Assembly: GCA_947175055.1 (NCBI GenBank)
Contig: CAMWLJ010000019.1
Location: forward strand, 1 to 42,600
Direction of reading: 5' to 3'
From: an uncultured Lachnospiraceae bacterium
GTDB lineage: Bacteria; Bacillota; Clostridia; Lachnospirales; Lachnospiraceae
DNA length: 42,600 bases
Below, piece by piece: positions 1-8,490 of this stretch. Below the pieces are notes generated by a model. That model searched no databases. It saw only the letters and a list, made by a program, of their open reading frames with translations, and was not told the origin of the DNA. A program made the position numbers and the translations under genes. Each line of letters begins with the position of its first letter. Within the stretch, counting starts at the first letter, position 1.

Positions 1-7
1 TTGCCAT
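1..7 (-). CDS. Start of a gene leaving the window on the left
   Basis: On the minus strand an ATG at 7-5 follows GGAGG (17-21) within GGAGGTGATC, a near-perfect match to the 16S anti-Shine-Dalgarno sequence, with nine bases between. Only two codons (Met-Ala) are inside the window, so the product cannot be named. A TATACT hexamer lies about 15 bases further upstream, but I see no convincing -35. The position next to the flagellar operon would suit a flagellar gene such as flagellin; that is inference only. Confidence 0.4.
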
Positions 8-290
8 TGCCGATCACCTCCATGTGATATAGTATATTTATTCTGAATCGTCTCACGATAACGTCCGCTTCTCTCTATCCTATACGAAGACGGGAAGAAA
101 TCCGCACAACAACAGAGAGTTACTACGTAATCTTTGATATATATATCGGAAAAATGAAAAATATGTTTAGAGCGGCCGGTACAAAACGGGAATTATTATG
201 TTACAATATTTTTACCTTTAATCGTCAGGAGCACACATCCTTTCGATTAACGGATATACCTGCCACGGCAGACAGGAACGGAGAACCCAT

Positions 291-1469
291 ATGGAAATCT
301 TATTCTACCGCTACAACAATATCTGTGAACCTGACATCCTTCAGACCTTTCAGGCATTCGGCATCACAGTGCACACCGAAGAAATGGAAATGACCGATAA
401 AACTATCACTCCCAGACAGTGCGCTGTCAAGATCGCTGATTGGCTTACCGAACACACATTTGCCTTTGTTTTCAGTATTAATTTCTTCCCGGCGATCTCT
501 TATACATGCAACCGCTTCCATGTGCCTTATGTATGCTGGAGTGTCGATTCTCCGGTGCCGGAGTTATTTTCCAATGCCCTGAAGAACGAGTGGAACCGGA
601 TCTTCCTGTTCGACCGGACACAATATGAGTTCTTCCATCCCATAAATCCGCAGCGCATCTTCTATCTGCCGCTTGCCACCAACACGAAACGCTGGGAAGA
701 ACTGATCCTGACTATGACGGAAGAAGACCATGCAAACTATGGCAGTGATATCAGTTTCGTAGGTTCTCTTTATACGGAAAAATGCAGATACGACACATTG
801 AATCTCTCACAGCACACACACGGCTTCGCAGACGGTCTGATGGAGGCGCAGCTTAAAGTATATGGCTATAACTTTATCGCAGAGACCCTGACCGAAGGTG
901 TCATTCGTGAGATTGCTGACGCTGACCCGGATTTCTACAAAGGCGCTGACACCTATGGGGACACGAAGCGCTACCTTGTCGCACATCAGTATCTCGGTGT
1001 CAAACTGGCCGCTATAGAAAGGGAACGGACCTTGAACCGTCTGGCAGAACATTTTCACGTGACGCTCTATACCAACAGCGACAGCACACCGCTTCCTAAC
1101 GTACATTGTATGGGACCTGCCAAGACCCTGACGGAAATGCCCCGAATCTTTCATGCCAGCAAGATCAATCTGAATATTACCATGCGGCCCATCGAAAGCG
1201 GACTTTCTCTCCGCGTCTGGGATGTCCTTGGCTGCGGCGGATTCCTTCTTACCAATTACCAGGCGGAAATCCCGGAATATTTCGAGATCGGCAAAGATCT
1301 TGAGACCTATGAATCCATAGAAGAGCTGGAGCAAAAGGCAGCTTATTATCTGTCCCATGAAGAAGAGCGGCTGGAAATAGCCATTCACGGTTACGAGACC
1401 GTGGCAAAACTGCATACCTATGAGATCAGAATAGCAGAGATGATACGGATCCTGCACTCCTTGTCATGA
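291..1469 (+). CDS. Glycosyltransferase, DUF3880/CgeB-like
   Basis: The 392-residue protein resembles the CgeB/DUF3880 family of GT-B glycosyltransferases. The N-terminal half (about 1-150) has a Rossmann-like pattern with VCWSVDSPVPE and LFDRTQYEFF. The middle has DISFVGSLY (about 160), where the second lobe starts. The C-terminal lobe has SKINLNITMRPIESGLSLR and the conserved WDVLGCGGFLLTNYQAEIPEYF, the usual nucleotide-sugar site of family-1 transferases. There is no signal peptide or membrane segment, so it should be cytosolic. The start ATG at 291 follows a GGAG. It is the only clear plus-strand gene in the first 30 kb and converges on csrA. Proteins of this type often sit in flagellar clusters and modify flagellin; the donor and acceptor are unknown here. 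Confidence 0.75.
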   Translation: MEILFYRYNNICEPDILQTFQAFGITVHTEEMEMTDKTITPRQCAVKIADWLTEHTFAFVFSINFFPAISYTCNRFHVPYVCWSVDSPVPELFSNALKNEWNRIFLFDRTQYEFFHPINPQRIFYLPLATNTKRWEELILTMTEEDHANYGSDISFVGSLYTEKCRYDTLNLSQHTHGFADGLMEAQLKVYGYNFIAETLTEGVIREIADADPDFYKGADTYGDTKRYLVAHQYLGVKLAAIERERTLNRLAEHFHVTLYTNSDSTPLPNVHCMGPAKTLTEMPRIFHASKINLNITMRPIESGLSLRVWDVLGCGGFLLTNYQAEIPEYFEIGKDLETYESIEELEQKAAYYLSHEEERLEIAIHGYETVAKLHTYEIRIAEMIRILHSLS

Positions 1470-1509
1470 TGCCGGAATCATAAGATACATAAAAGATCAT
1501 TGCTTTTAT

Positions 1510-1541
1510 CATATAGGAAATTCATCGAAATTTCCTATATG
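1510..1541. repeat. 13-bp perfect inverted repeat between convergent genes
   Basis: Arms CATATAGGAAATT (1510-1522) and AATTTCCTATATG (1529-1541) are perfectly complementary around a 6-base loop. It lies 40 bases after the glycosyltransferase stop. Neither strand has a U-run right after the stem, so it is not a textbook terminator, but it probably ends or protects the plus-strand message. Confidence 0.6.
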
Positions 1542-1548
1542 ATTAAAA

Positions 1549-1583
1549 ACTGCCTTACAGAGACGATCCCTCTGTAAGGCAGT
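1549..1583 (-). terminator. Rho-independent terminator after csrA
   Basis: A perfect 14-bp stem, ACTGCCTTACAGAG (1549-1562) with CTCTGTAAGGCAGT (1570-1583) and a 7-base loop. Read on the minus strand it is followed by TTTTT. It lies 15 bases after the csrA stop and so ends the flagellar operon. Confidence 0.9.
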
Positions 1584-1597
1584 CTTATTCTATATCT

Positions 1598-1816
1598 TTA
1601 TCCCAACAGCTTCTTCAGAGCTTCAATGCCATCTACATTGACGGCCTCCTTATTTGCATCCTGAATCTGCTCATGGACTTCCTTCCGGTATACAGGTACT
1701 TCTCGTGGAGCGCTGATGCCCAGCTTTACCTGCTCACCTTTAATTTCCAGCACCGTGATCTCCACATTATTGTTGATCACCAGCGCCTCGTTCTTTTTCC
1801 TGGATAAAGCTAACAT
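1598..1816 (-). CDS. csrA: Carbon storage regulator CsrA
   Basis: 72 residues, the usual CsrA length. The N-terminus MLALSRKKNEALVINNN and the core VKLGISAPREVPVYRKEV are the conserved RNA-binding edges of the dimer. CsrA blocks translation of target messages, in Firmicutes classically flagellin mRNA. Its ATG directly follows the fliW stop (TAG at 1819-1817), with AGGTGAG as ribosome site inside the end of fliW, so the two are translationally coupled. FliW is the protein antagonist of CsrA, which fits this pairing. It is the last gene of the operon before a strong terminator. Confidence 0.97.
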   Translation of the reverse strand: MLALSRKKNEALVINNNVEITVLEIKGEQVKLGISAPREVPVYRKEVHEQIQDANKEAVNVDGIEALKKLLG

Positions 1817-2272
1817 CTACTCACCTGCTTTCTTCTGATTTAAAATATCATAAATCGGAAATTTCACCTGATAGGTATCACCCTCCACGATCACTTGTAT
1901 CGCTTTCCGCTCCGCCGCATTGATCACGATAGGCCCTTTCAGATTAACCGACATCTTTGTCAGGTCTTCCGGAACCGTCACGGTCACGAGCACAAGCATA
2001 TCTTCCTGATCAAGTTCGCCCAGATTCTTCAGCAATTCATCATCTGCTTCCGGATTATAATCAGGGCATACCAACAGTGGATCCATGACCGGCATGGCAA
2101 ATGCAGGCTCTTGGATGGACTGCAGCCAATGGATGGAATCCGAACCCTTTTCCTCATCATGGATCAACGCGAAATCCTTCAGATCGGGAAATCCGATAAT
2201 TCCTTTGGGGAAATGTATCATCTTATCATCGTCAACTACAATCTCACCAAACACTTTAGTTGTTATCTGCAT
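1817..2272 (-). CDS. fliW: Flagellar assembly factor FliW
   Basis: 151 residues. FGEIVVDDDKMIHFPKGIIGFPDLKDF near the N-terminus is the FliW signature and the length is typical. FliW binds CsrA and flagellin in turn, releasing CsrA when flagellin builds up in the cytosol, so filament synthesis matches export. It lies between flgL and csrA, 64 bases after flgL and abutting csrA. The ribosome site is GAGAGGACGG ahead of the ATG. Confidence 0.97.
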   Translation of the reverse strand: MQITTKVFGEIVVDDDKMIHFPKGIIGFPDLKDFALIHDEEKGSDSIHWLQSIQEPAFAMPVMDPLLVCPDYNPEADDELLKNLGELDQEDMLVLVTVTVPEDLTKMSVNLKGPIVINAAERKAIQVIVEGDTYQVKFPIYDILNQKKAGE

Positions 2273-2336
2273 ATCTTACCGTCCTCTCTCTTATAGTGGA
2301 AACCCGCGAGGCTACGCAAATCCGAATCATTATTTC

Positions 2337-3953
2337 TTAAATATAATTCATCAGATTCGTCTGCATGATCTTACCTGTCGCCATCAGCGCCGCCTGATAA
2401 GTCAACTCCGAACTGGACAACTCTACCGCCACCTGCGTAATATCAATACCCTCATTATCTGTCTGCAGTTCTTTGAAAGTCGCCTTCTGGTTGCAAAGTC
2501 TGGCTGTGATCAGATCCAGTCGGCTTCCTCTGGTAGCGTTGTTGGTGATCGCCAGATCATTGTCGTCACGATACTTCTGATAGTTCGTGATCTGATTCTC
2601 GAATCTCTTCTGGATGTTCTCGCGGATATAGGTCTCTGCCTTCTCAGCGCCTTTCAACTGCTCTGCCAGATCCTTATATGTCTGACTGTCCTCAGGCACA
2701 TCTTTCATCTTGGCTTCGATATCGCTCTTCTTGGTCTCGATCGCTTTCAACTGATTGAGACAGTGCTGGAAATCATCCATGTCCCTCTGTACATTATGGG
2801 TAAATACTTCATCCGTCACTGTATTGACCTGAATCTTCTGGTTAAATCCAACATCGTAATAAATATCCTGATCCGCTTTGACCGTATTATAAGCAGTCTT
2901 CTTACCGTCATCCTTCGTCTCCACACATGGGAAATAGTGTACCGGGTTGATGTCTCCTTCTACCCAGTTGGATTTCGTGTAAGTGATCTGGAAATCGTCA
3001 CCTTCTTTAAAATTATCCTTATAAACCTGCTCGCTGAATACCAGTTCTCCGGTGGACGGAATATAAGCGATCCCTTCACACTTCCCGTCCGCAATATCCT
3101 TATATGCTGTCTCCGCATCCGCGTATTCCGTAAAGGTCGGCGTGATCGGCACCATGGTCGGCGGTGTCGTTGGCGGCACTACCGTCTCATCCACCTTCTG
3201 CAGCTGTATCGGATTCCCGTCTTTGTCCGTAACCTGCAGCGGCAGCTGGCCACCGGCCGCAGTAGCATCCACATCATCGTAGGATAAGCGGAATCGATAT
3301 AACGTATTATTCGTCACATACTGCTCATAGCTTTCGTCCGGCAGCGGGCCGGTACCACCGGTACTGTTCGTAACATTGTTCAGAGAGTTCTTACCGTCCG
3401 CCAGCACGCTCAGATCGGTATAGCTGACCGTACTGATATCTTTAAATCCGATATTCTCCTTAATCTCATAAGACACCGGGTGTTTCTCCATCTGCGCAAT
3501 ATCTTCCGCGGAGAAAGTGATCGCCGTATCCGTCCTGAATCCGGAGAAGACATAACGCCCTGCATAGTCAACATTTCCGCTGGCATAGAATTCTTTCGTC
3601 AAAGATTTCATCTGCTCCAAAATAATACTCAGGTCTTCCGAAGTCAAATATTTATTGGCTGCACCTGTAGCCTGACTGTAGAGATCCTTCAAGACCTCAT
3701 CTATTGTATTGAGTGCATCCGCAGTCACTGTCAGCCACTGATCCGCATCTGCCGCGTTCTTGTCATGGTACTGTGTTACATTAGTCACATTAGTCCTCAG
3801 ACGAAGCGCTCTGATCGCAACCACCGGATCGTCGGAAGGCCGCACGATCTTACTCTGATTGGTCATCTGATTTGTCAGCTTATCTTCCAGAATCTTATTC
3901 TGATTGATATTATACAGCGAATTATTCCGCATGATCTTATTCGTCATTCTCAT
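2337..3953 (-). CDS. flgL: Flagellar hook-associated protein 3 FlgL, with enlarged middle
   Basis: 538 residues, against about 300 for a typical FlgL. The N-terminal D0/D1 helix region (MTNKIMRNNSLYNINQNK, then SKIVRPSDDPVVAIRALRLR) and the C-terminal region ending with TYQAALMATGKIMQTNLMNYI are the conserved flagellin-type coiled-coil halves that join hook and filament. Between them, about residues 180-400, is a long non-conserved insert with a Pro/Thr-rich stretch (VVPPTTPPTMVPITPT). This would be a surface-exposed domain at the hook-filament junction. There is no signal peptide, as expected for type III export. It lies downstream of two flgK genes. Confidence 0.93.
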   Translation of the reverse strand: MRMTNKIMRNNSLYNINQNKILEDKLTNQMTNQSKIVRPSDDPVVAIRALRLRTNVTNVTQYHDKNAADADQWLTVTADALNTIDEVLKDLYSQATGAANKYLTSEDLSIILEQMKSLTKEFYASGNVDYAGRYVFSGFRTDTAITFSAEDIAQMEKHPVSYEIKENIGFKDISTVSYTDLSVLADGKNSLNNVTNSTGGTGPLPDESYEQYVTNNTLYRFRLSYDDVDATAAGGQLPLQVTDKDGNPIQLQKVDETVVPPTTPPTMVPITPTFTEYADAETAYKDIADGKCEGIAYIPSTGELVFSEQVYKDNFKEGDDFQITYTKSNWVEGDINPVHYFPCVETKDDGKKTAYNTVKADQDIYYDVGFNQKIQVNTVTDEVFTHNVQRDMDDFQHCLNQLKAIETKKSDIEAKMKDVPEDSQTYKDLAEQLKGAEKAETYIRENIQKRFENQITNYQKYRDDNDLAITNNATRGSRLDLITARLCNQKATFKELQTDNEGIDITQVAVELSSSELTYQAALMATGKIMQTNLMNYI

Positions 3954-4014
3954 GGCTCATTATCCTCTCTTCCCGATTATAACTCCATCTCTGTCTTTGA
4001 CATATGCATCAGAA

Positions 4015-5871
4015 CTATACCCCTGTCTGCAGGATCAGCCTGTCGTAGATCTCTGTCAGCACGGAGATCATCTTGGAAGCCAGCGTATAAGAGTTCTGAT
4101 ATTTTACCAGGTTTACCGCCTCTTCATCCTCATCCACGCCGGAGATTGAGATTCTCTGGTTGTCAATGTTAGTTTCCAGACTGAGATAAGTCGCATAGAA
4201 AATATTGGCATTGCTGGCATTCAAAGCCGCATCGGACAATACACACTCCAGGAAACCGCCTGCATCTCTTCCACGGAAGCTGAACTGGTTCTTGTCACTC
4301 ATCATAGAGAGGACTTTCTTCACCTGTTCGCACTGTTCCACGCCATCTATCTCTTCACCGTTGTCAGGATCTTCGTCTGAGATCTTACCTCTCGTACCGA
4401 GCAGTGACGCATCCTTCATCAGCTCATCCAGGACGCTCATATTCCCTGCCGTCATATAGTAATATCCCTTACCGTTCCCCGCGGAATCGTTCAACTCGTC
4501 TTCCGTATACTGTCCGTTCTTCTTCGGATATCCACCGGTAAAAAGGATACCCGCATCGTCGCCCTTCGCAGTCAGACCATCCGTGAAGATGTCATTGACC
4601 TTCTTGGAAAACTCACGGATCCACTCGTTCATCTGCTGCATGTAGTAAGGAACACCTTGATAATTGACATCATATCCGATCGTCGCCTGTTTGTTAGTCT
4701 TCGTTGACGAGATAGGCTCATCGCTTGCCACATTATCTATCGTAAATGTATATACACCGTCTCCCTCGTAAGTCCAGTCCGTATAGTAATACAGCTGATT
4801 TCCGATATTGATGACGCCGCCCGTATCAGACAGATTACACTTCATCATACTCTGCAGATAGGCATCCGTAGTCTCTATGGTAACCTTACTGGTGTCACCG
4901 CCATAGATGACTTCTTTGATCATTCCGTTGAAATATTCACCGTTGTTACCGTCACGCATCTGGAACAGACCTTTCAGCGATCCGCTCATGGATGCGTTAT
5001 TCAGGCTGAAATCCGGTCCGTGGGTCCAGCGGATATCATACAGACCGTCAATATCTGTCTGGTTCACTTTCTCTTCCGCGGAACGCGCAACACATTCCAA
5101 CTGATTGTATTCATTCTGATCCACAAGGATCTGTCCGCCGGCTATCCGAACGATACATCTGTTGGCGCCCGTCTCATTCCCCTGTTGATCGTAGATCGGA
5201 TCCTCCACCACCTCGACATCCACGATCGCTGACAGCTCATCCAGCAAGACATCTCTCTTATCCCGCAGCTCGTTGGCTACCGGTCCGTTGATCTCTATCA
5301 GATTGATCTGCTTGTTCACCGTAGCCAGATCCTGCGCAATGGAATTGATATGATCGATACGGATCTTAATCTCGTCATTGACGTCAGCCTGCAGGTTCTG
5401 CAGATCGCCATACATATTGTTAAAGTAATCCGCCATACTCTTAGCCGTGGAGATAAAAGCTCTCTTCGTGGCATCACTGCTGGCATTCTTGGTGATCTCC
5501 TGTAAAGCCTCTCCCAGATCGTCGAAGATCGACTTGAAGCCGGTCTTGCCGTCGTCTGTCAGATATTCCTCGATCATCTTGCAATAGTACGCCTTCGTAT
5601 CGAATTCGCCCAGCTTCGTCTCATTCTCACGGAACTTCTGGTCGTAAAACCGCTCACGGATACGCTCGATCGCCAGCGTATTGACACCGGCTCCCGCACA
5701 GCCATAGGTCGCAAACACACGCAGCGGATTCATTGCTTCCTGCTTCACTTCCTGTCGGCTGTAGCCCAGCGTATTCGCATTACTGATATTGTTAGCCGTC
5801 GTGTTGAGTGCCGCATTCGCTGCACGCAACCCCGATGACGCAATTTCCAATCCAAAAAATGTTGATGCCAT
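4015..5871 (-). CDS. flgK: Flagellar hook-associated protein 1 FlgK, second copy
   Basis: 618 residues from the ATG at 5871, which has AGAGGTGAGC just upstream; an in-frame codon ten residues earlier lacks a site and would overlap the preceding gene. The N-terminus FFGLEIASSGLRAANAALN and NTTANNISNANTLGYSRQEV is the FlgK rod/hook family motif, and the C-terminus (VNLVKYQNSYTLASKMISVL) is the matching helix. The middle differs strongly from the neighbouring flgK and carries what looks like a beta-rich surface domain at about residues 300-500. FlgK forms the first junction ring on the hook. Two adjacent FlgK paralogs suggest either two junction layers or alternative junction proteins. Confidence 0.92.
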   Translation of the reverse strand: MASTFFGLEIASSGLRAANAALNTTANNISNANTLGYSRQEVKQEAMNPLRVFATYGCAGAGVNTLAIERIRERFYDQKFRENETKLGEFDTKAYYCKMIEEYLTDDGKTGFKSIFDDLGEALQEITKNASSDATKRAFISTAKSMADYFNNMYGDLQNLQADVNDEIKIRIDHINSIAQDLATVNKQINLIEINGPVANELRDKRDVLLDELSAIVDVEVVEDPIYDQQGNETGANRCIVRIAGGQILVDQNEYNQLECVARSAEEKVNQTDIDGLYDIRWTHGPDFSLNNASMSGSLKGLFQMRDGNNGEYFNGMIKEVIYGGDTSKVTIETTDAYLQSMMKCNLSDTGGVINIGNQLYYYTDWTYEGDGVYTFTIDNVASDEPISSTKTNKQATIGYDVNYQGVPYYMQQMNEWIREFSKKVNDIFTDGLTAKGDDAGILFTGGYPKKNGQYTEDELNDSAGNGKGYYYMTAGNMSVLDELMKDASLLGTRGKISDEDPDNGEEIDGVEQCEQVKKVLSMMSDKNQFSFRGRDAGGFLECVLSDAALNASNANIFYATYLSLETNIDNQRISISGVDEDEEAVNLVKYQNSYTLASKMISVLTEIYDRLILQTGV

Positions 5872-5890
5872 AAGCTCACCTCTTCTTGTC

Positions 5891-7546
5891 TTATCTTCCA
5901 AGCGTTGTCAGAATATGTTCCAGCATCTCACTGATCACATTGATATAACGGCTGGATGCATTGTATGCATTCTGGAATTTGATCATATTCTGCAGTTCCT
6001 CGTCGGAAGAAACGCCTACCACCTGCTCTCTCGCATACAAAAGCGCGTCGGTAGCTACCGTCTGACTATCCTGAATCCCTCTGAACACCGAACCACTGTT
6101 TGCCACCTGAGATACCAGATTCTTATAGTAATCGGTAAACCCGACCGGTGTCGCCACATTAGGGTTCAGGGTATAGACTTTCTCCTCAAACGCCTGCTTT
6201 AACTTCTCGATGGTCGCATTGTCCTCAGAATGATCCGGCAGACGGAATGACAATAACGACGGATTCTGGCGCAGCAGACCGTTCACGGTGATATTGGATA
6301 CCGTCCAGTCATCTCCCTCGATCGTCTTGACGAATAACTGGTACGGGTCGCCGTTCTCGTCTCTCAGATAATCCGAAACATCTGCCGCCCCTGCTGTCTC
6401 TGCGGCTTCCGCCAGAATGCTGTTGACCTTGGTCACCACCGCATTGATCAGCTGGTCGAACTCTGCCTGTATATTCATTACGATAGACTGGGAAATATTC
6501 CTGTCGTACCAGCCCTCCACCTTCTGTGTCGGATCATTCGGATCCGCATCGGGCGGATAGTCCTTGATCTCCTTATAGGTCGCTCTGTGATCTCCTCTTA
6601 CGAGAAGCATACATTTCAGGGAGCCGATATCGGTATTAAGGTCGGAAGATATCTCTTTGCTCAGATCGTACACAAGCGCGCTCTGGATATCCTCTTCCGT
6701 TACGACCATTTTCCCTTTCTCATCGTAAGAACCGTTGGCCAGCATCTTCCAATAAGGCGTATAGAATCCCGTCTGAGGATCCGTATACAATTCCATCTTA
6801 TTTACCAGGCCGCCCTGCACGATATTGACATTCTCAAACCGCACCGTCACATAACCTGATGCGTCTTCCCTGCTGGAAATATTACCCAGCTGGGCCAGTT
6901 TATCCAAAAGCAGATTTCTGCGGTCGCGCAGATCGTTGGCATGCTCTATGCCCCCGGCCTCGATCGACACGATCTTCTGGTTAAGCTGCTCTATCTCCTG
7001 CGCATACTTGTTGATATTATTCACTTCTTTGACAATAGATTTGTTCAAATTGTCCTGATACTGGCACAGACTGGTATAAACAGCCGATGCCCGCGTGGTA
7101 AACTCATGTGCCCGTGTCACAAACAGGTTCTGGTTCACCGAGCTGGTCGGATCCTTGCTGAGCTCCTGGATCGCCGTCCAGAAGTTTGAAAGAGACTCCG
7201 AAAACTCATGTCCCTCGTTGGATTCTCCCAAAATATATTCTACCTCTTCCATCGTGTTTGTCGCTACATCATAAAAAGCACTCCGTCCCGACTCACGACG
7301 ATAGTTTAAGTCCAAAAAACAATCTCTTTCCTGTCTTGTCAGGGTATAGCTGACACCGAGTCCGTACTGCTTCCAGTTCGGTGTGCTCTTGGCGATCGTC
7401 ACATAAGTTCTGGTCCCCTGAGCCACCTGCTGTCTGGTATATCCGGTGGTGTCCAAATTCGACATGTTATGCGCTGTTGTATTCAGCGCATTGTTAGAAG
7501 TTTGTAATCCTGATACGCCCGTCCAAAGGCTTCCCATTAATGACAT
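5891..7546 (-). CDS. flgK: Flagellar hook-associated protein 1 FlgK, first copy
   Basis: 551 residues. The N-terminus SLWTGVSGLQTSNNALN followed by NTTAHNMSNLDTTGYTRQQV, and the C-terminus MIKFQNAYNASSRYINVI, are the conserved FlgK ends. AAGGACGG lies seven bases before the ATG. This copy is closest to flgN, the export chaperone of FlgK and FlgL, and is closer to the usual FlgK length than its downstream neighbour. The gap to the second flgK is only 19 bases, so the two are cotranscribed. Confidence 0.93.
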   Translation of the reverse strand: MSLMGSLWTGVSGLQTSNNALNTTAHNMSNLDTTGYTRQQVAQGTRTYVTIAKSTPNWKQYGLGVSYTLTRQERDCFLDLNYRRESGRSAFYDVATNTMEEVEYILGESNEGHEFSESLSNFWTAIQELSKDPTSSVNQNLFVTRAHEFTTRASAVYTSLCQYQDNLNKSIVKEVNNINKYAQEIEQLNQKIVSIEAGGIEHANDLRDRRNLLLDKLAQLGNISSREDASGYVTVRFENVNIVQGGLVNKMELYTDPQTGFYTPYWKMLANGSYDEKGKMVVTEEDIQSALVYDLSKEISSDLNTDIGSLKCMLLVRGDHRATYKEIKDYPPDADPNDPTQKVEGWYDRNISQSIVMNIQAEFDQLINAVVTKVNSILAEAAETAGAADVSDYLRDENGDPYQLFVKTIEGDDWTVSNITVNGLLRQNPSLLSFRLPDHSEDNATIEKLKQAFEEKVYTLNPNVATPVGFTDYYKNLVSQVANSGSVFRGIQDSQTVATDALLYAREQVVGVSSDEELQNMIKFQNAYNASSRYINVISEMLEHILTTLGR

Positions 7547-7566
7547 AATTCTACCGTCCTTAACAA

Positions 7567-8085
7567 TTATTGTTTGGCGTCAAAAGTCATATGACTCGTC
7601 CCGATCACATCGCCGGTATTGTAGGCGCCCCTGTTGTAATTCGCAGATTCCGGAGCTTTATTCATCGCCTGGAGGACATTCATATCAAACTGGATCAACT
7701 CCAGTGCATCCTTGATCAATTCGCGATTCTGTTCATTCACTCTCTTCACGCTGCGCACACTCTCCCGCAGCTTATCGAACACAATCGCAAGCTTCTCCTG
7801 TTCCTCCGGCCTTGCCGCCAACATCCTGATCAAATCTACAATTTTAAGTTTGTCAACATCCTTGTTAAGTACATCCGCAATATCATTAACGGCTTCGTTC
7901 CTCTGGTGATCCAGACGATTTATCCTGCCTACGATGATCTGCTCCTCATCCGTGATTCTGGTCAACTCTGTAAGATCCTCAGACACAATGACGGAAGTTT
8001 TCCTCATGGACAAGCTTAACAGCTTCTCGTACTCCTGATTTTCCTGCTCCAAAACATCAATCAAGACTTCCATTAAACTTGCCAC
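7567..8085 (-). CDS. flgN: Flagellar export chaperone FlgN
   Basis: 172 residues, almost all helical, with the FlgN pattern (LIDVLEQENQEYEKLLSLSMRKTSVIV at the start, then IVGRINRLDHQRNEAVNDIA). FlgN holds unfolded FlgK and FlgL in the cytosol and brings them to the flagellar export gate. The tail after about residue 145 is polar and probably disordered. It sits between flgM and the first flgK, the standard order in Firmicutes. Confidence 0.85.
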   Translation of the reverse strand: MASLMEVLIDVLEQENQEYEKLLSLSMRKTSVIVSEDLTELTRITDEEQIIVGRINRLDHQRNEAVNDIADVLNKDVDKLKIVDLIRMLAARPEEQEKLAIVFDKLRESVRSVKRVNEQNRELIKDALELIQFDMNVLQAMNKAPESANYNRGAYNTGDVIGTSHMTFDAKQ

Positions 8086-8109
8086 GATATGTTCTCTCCT
8101 TCACTGTGT

Positions 8110-8391
8110 CTACAGACCTTCGATCTCTTCATATTTCTGCATTAATTTCTCCGCAAAACTCTCTGCACTCACCTGGTAGGTTCCGTTCGCGACGGCTGCC
8201 CTGATCGGCGCCACCACCTCTTCCCTGATATCCGGCGCTGCCGCTACCGCATTCTTAGCGGTCTGAATATCCTTGCCGAAACTGGATATCTGAATCTTGT
8301 CGGTTGCAGATGCATGTGTCTTGCCCTGTACTTTAGCGGGCTTGTTCGCGTTGTATAATTGCTGTACCTGTGTATAAGCTTCTATACGCAT
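8110..8391 (-). CDS. flgM: Anti-sigma-28 factor FlgM
   Basis: 93 residues from the ATG at 8391, preceded by AGGAGG eight bases upstream; the longer frame has no ribosome site. It has the FlgM layout: a flexible N-terminal half, DKIQISSFGKDIQTAK in the middle, and a C-terminal helical sigma-binding part (IRAAVANGTYQVSAESFAEKL). FlgM holds sigma-28 inactive until it is exported through the finished hook. The gene is first in an operon that begins at a sigma-28 promoter, giving feedback on itself. Confidence 0.9.
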   Translation of the reverse strand: MRIEAYTQVQQLYNANKPAKVQGKTHASATDKIQISSFGKDIQTAKNAVAAAPDIREEVVAPIRAAVANGTYQVSAESFAEKLMQKYEEIEGL

Positions 8392-8432
8392 AGGAGACGC
8401 CTCCTTTCCTGTTAAAAATCTCTTCACTAATT

Positions 8433-8459
8433 TTATCGGATGATTCCGGTAAGACTTTA
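8433..8459 (-). promoter_or_regulatory. Sigma-28 (SigD) promoter of the flgM operon
   Basis: On the minus strand TAAA (8459-8456), a 15-base spacer, then TCCGATAA (8440-8433). The sigma-28 consensus is TAAA-N15-GCCGATAA, so only one base differs. It lies about 42 bases upstream of the flgM ATG. Confidence 0.85.
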
Positions 8460-8490
8460 GAGGAAAATGAGATTTCTTCCGACGTATCGC

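Noticed and set aside
1..150. Sigma-28 promoter for the left-edge gene
   Set aside because: CGATAA-like strings occur but no TAAA at 15 bases; only a lone TATACT is seen.
154..393. 79-residue plus-strand frame ahead of the glycosyltransferase
   Set aside because: No ribosome site or motif; overlaps the better supported gene by 100 bases.
2085..3287. 400-residue plus-strand frame opposite flgL
   Set aside because: Shadow of the flgL codons; no family motif, no ribosome site, and flgL itself is clear.
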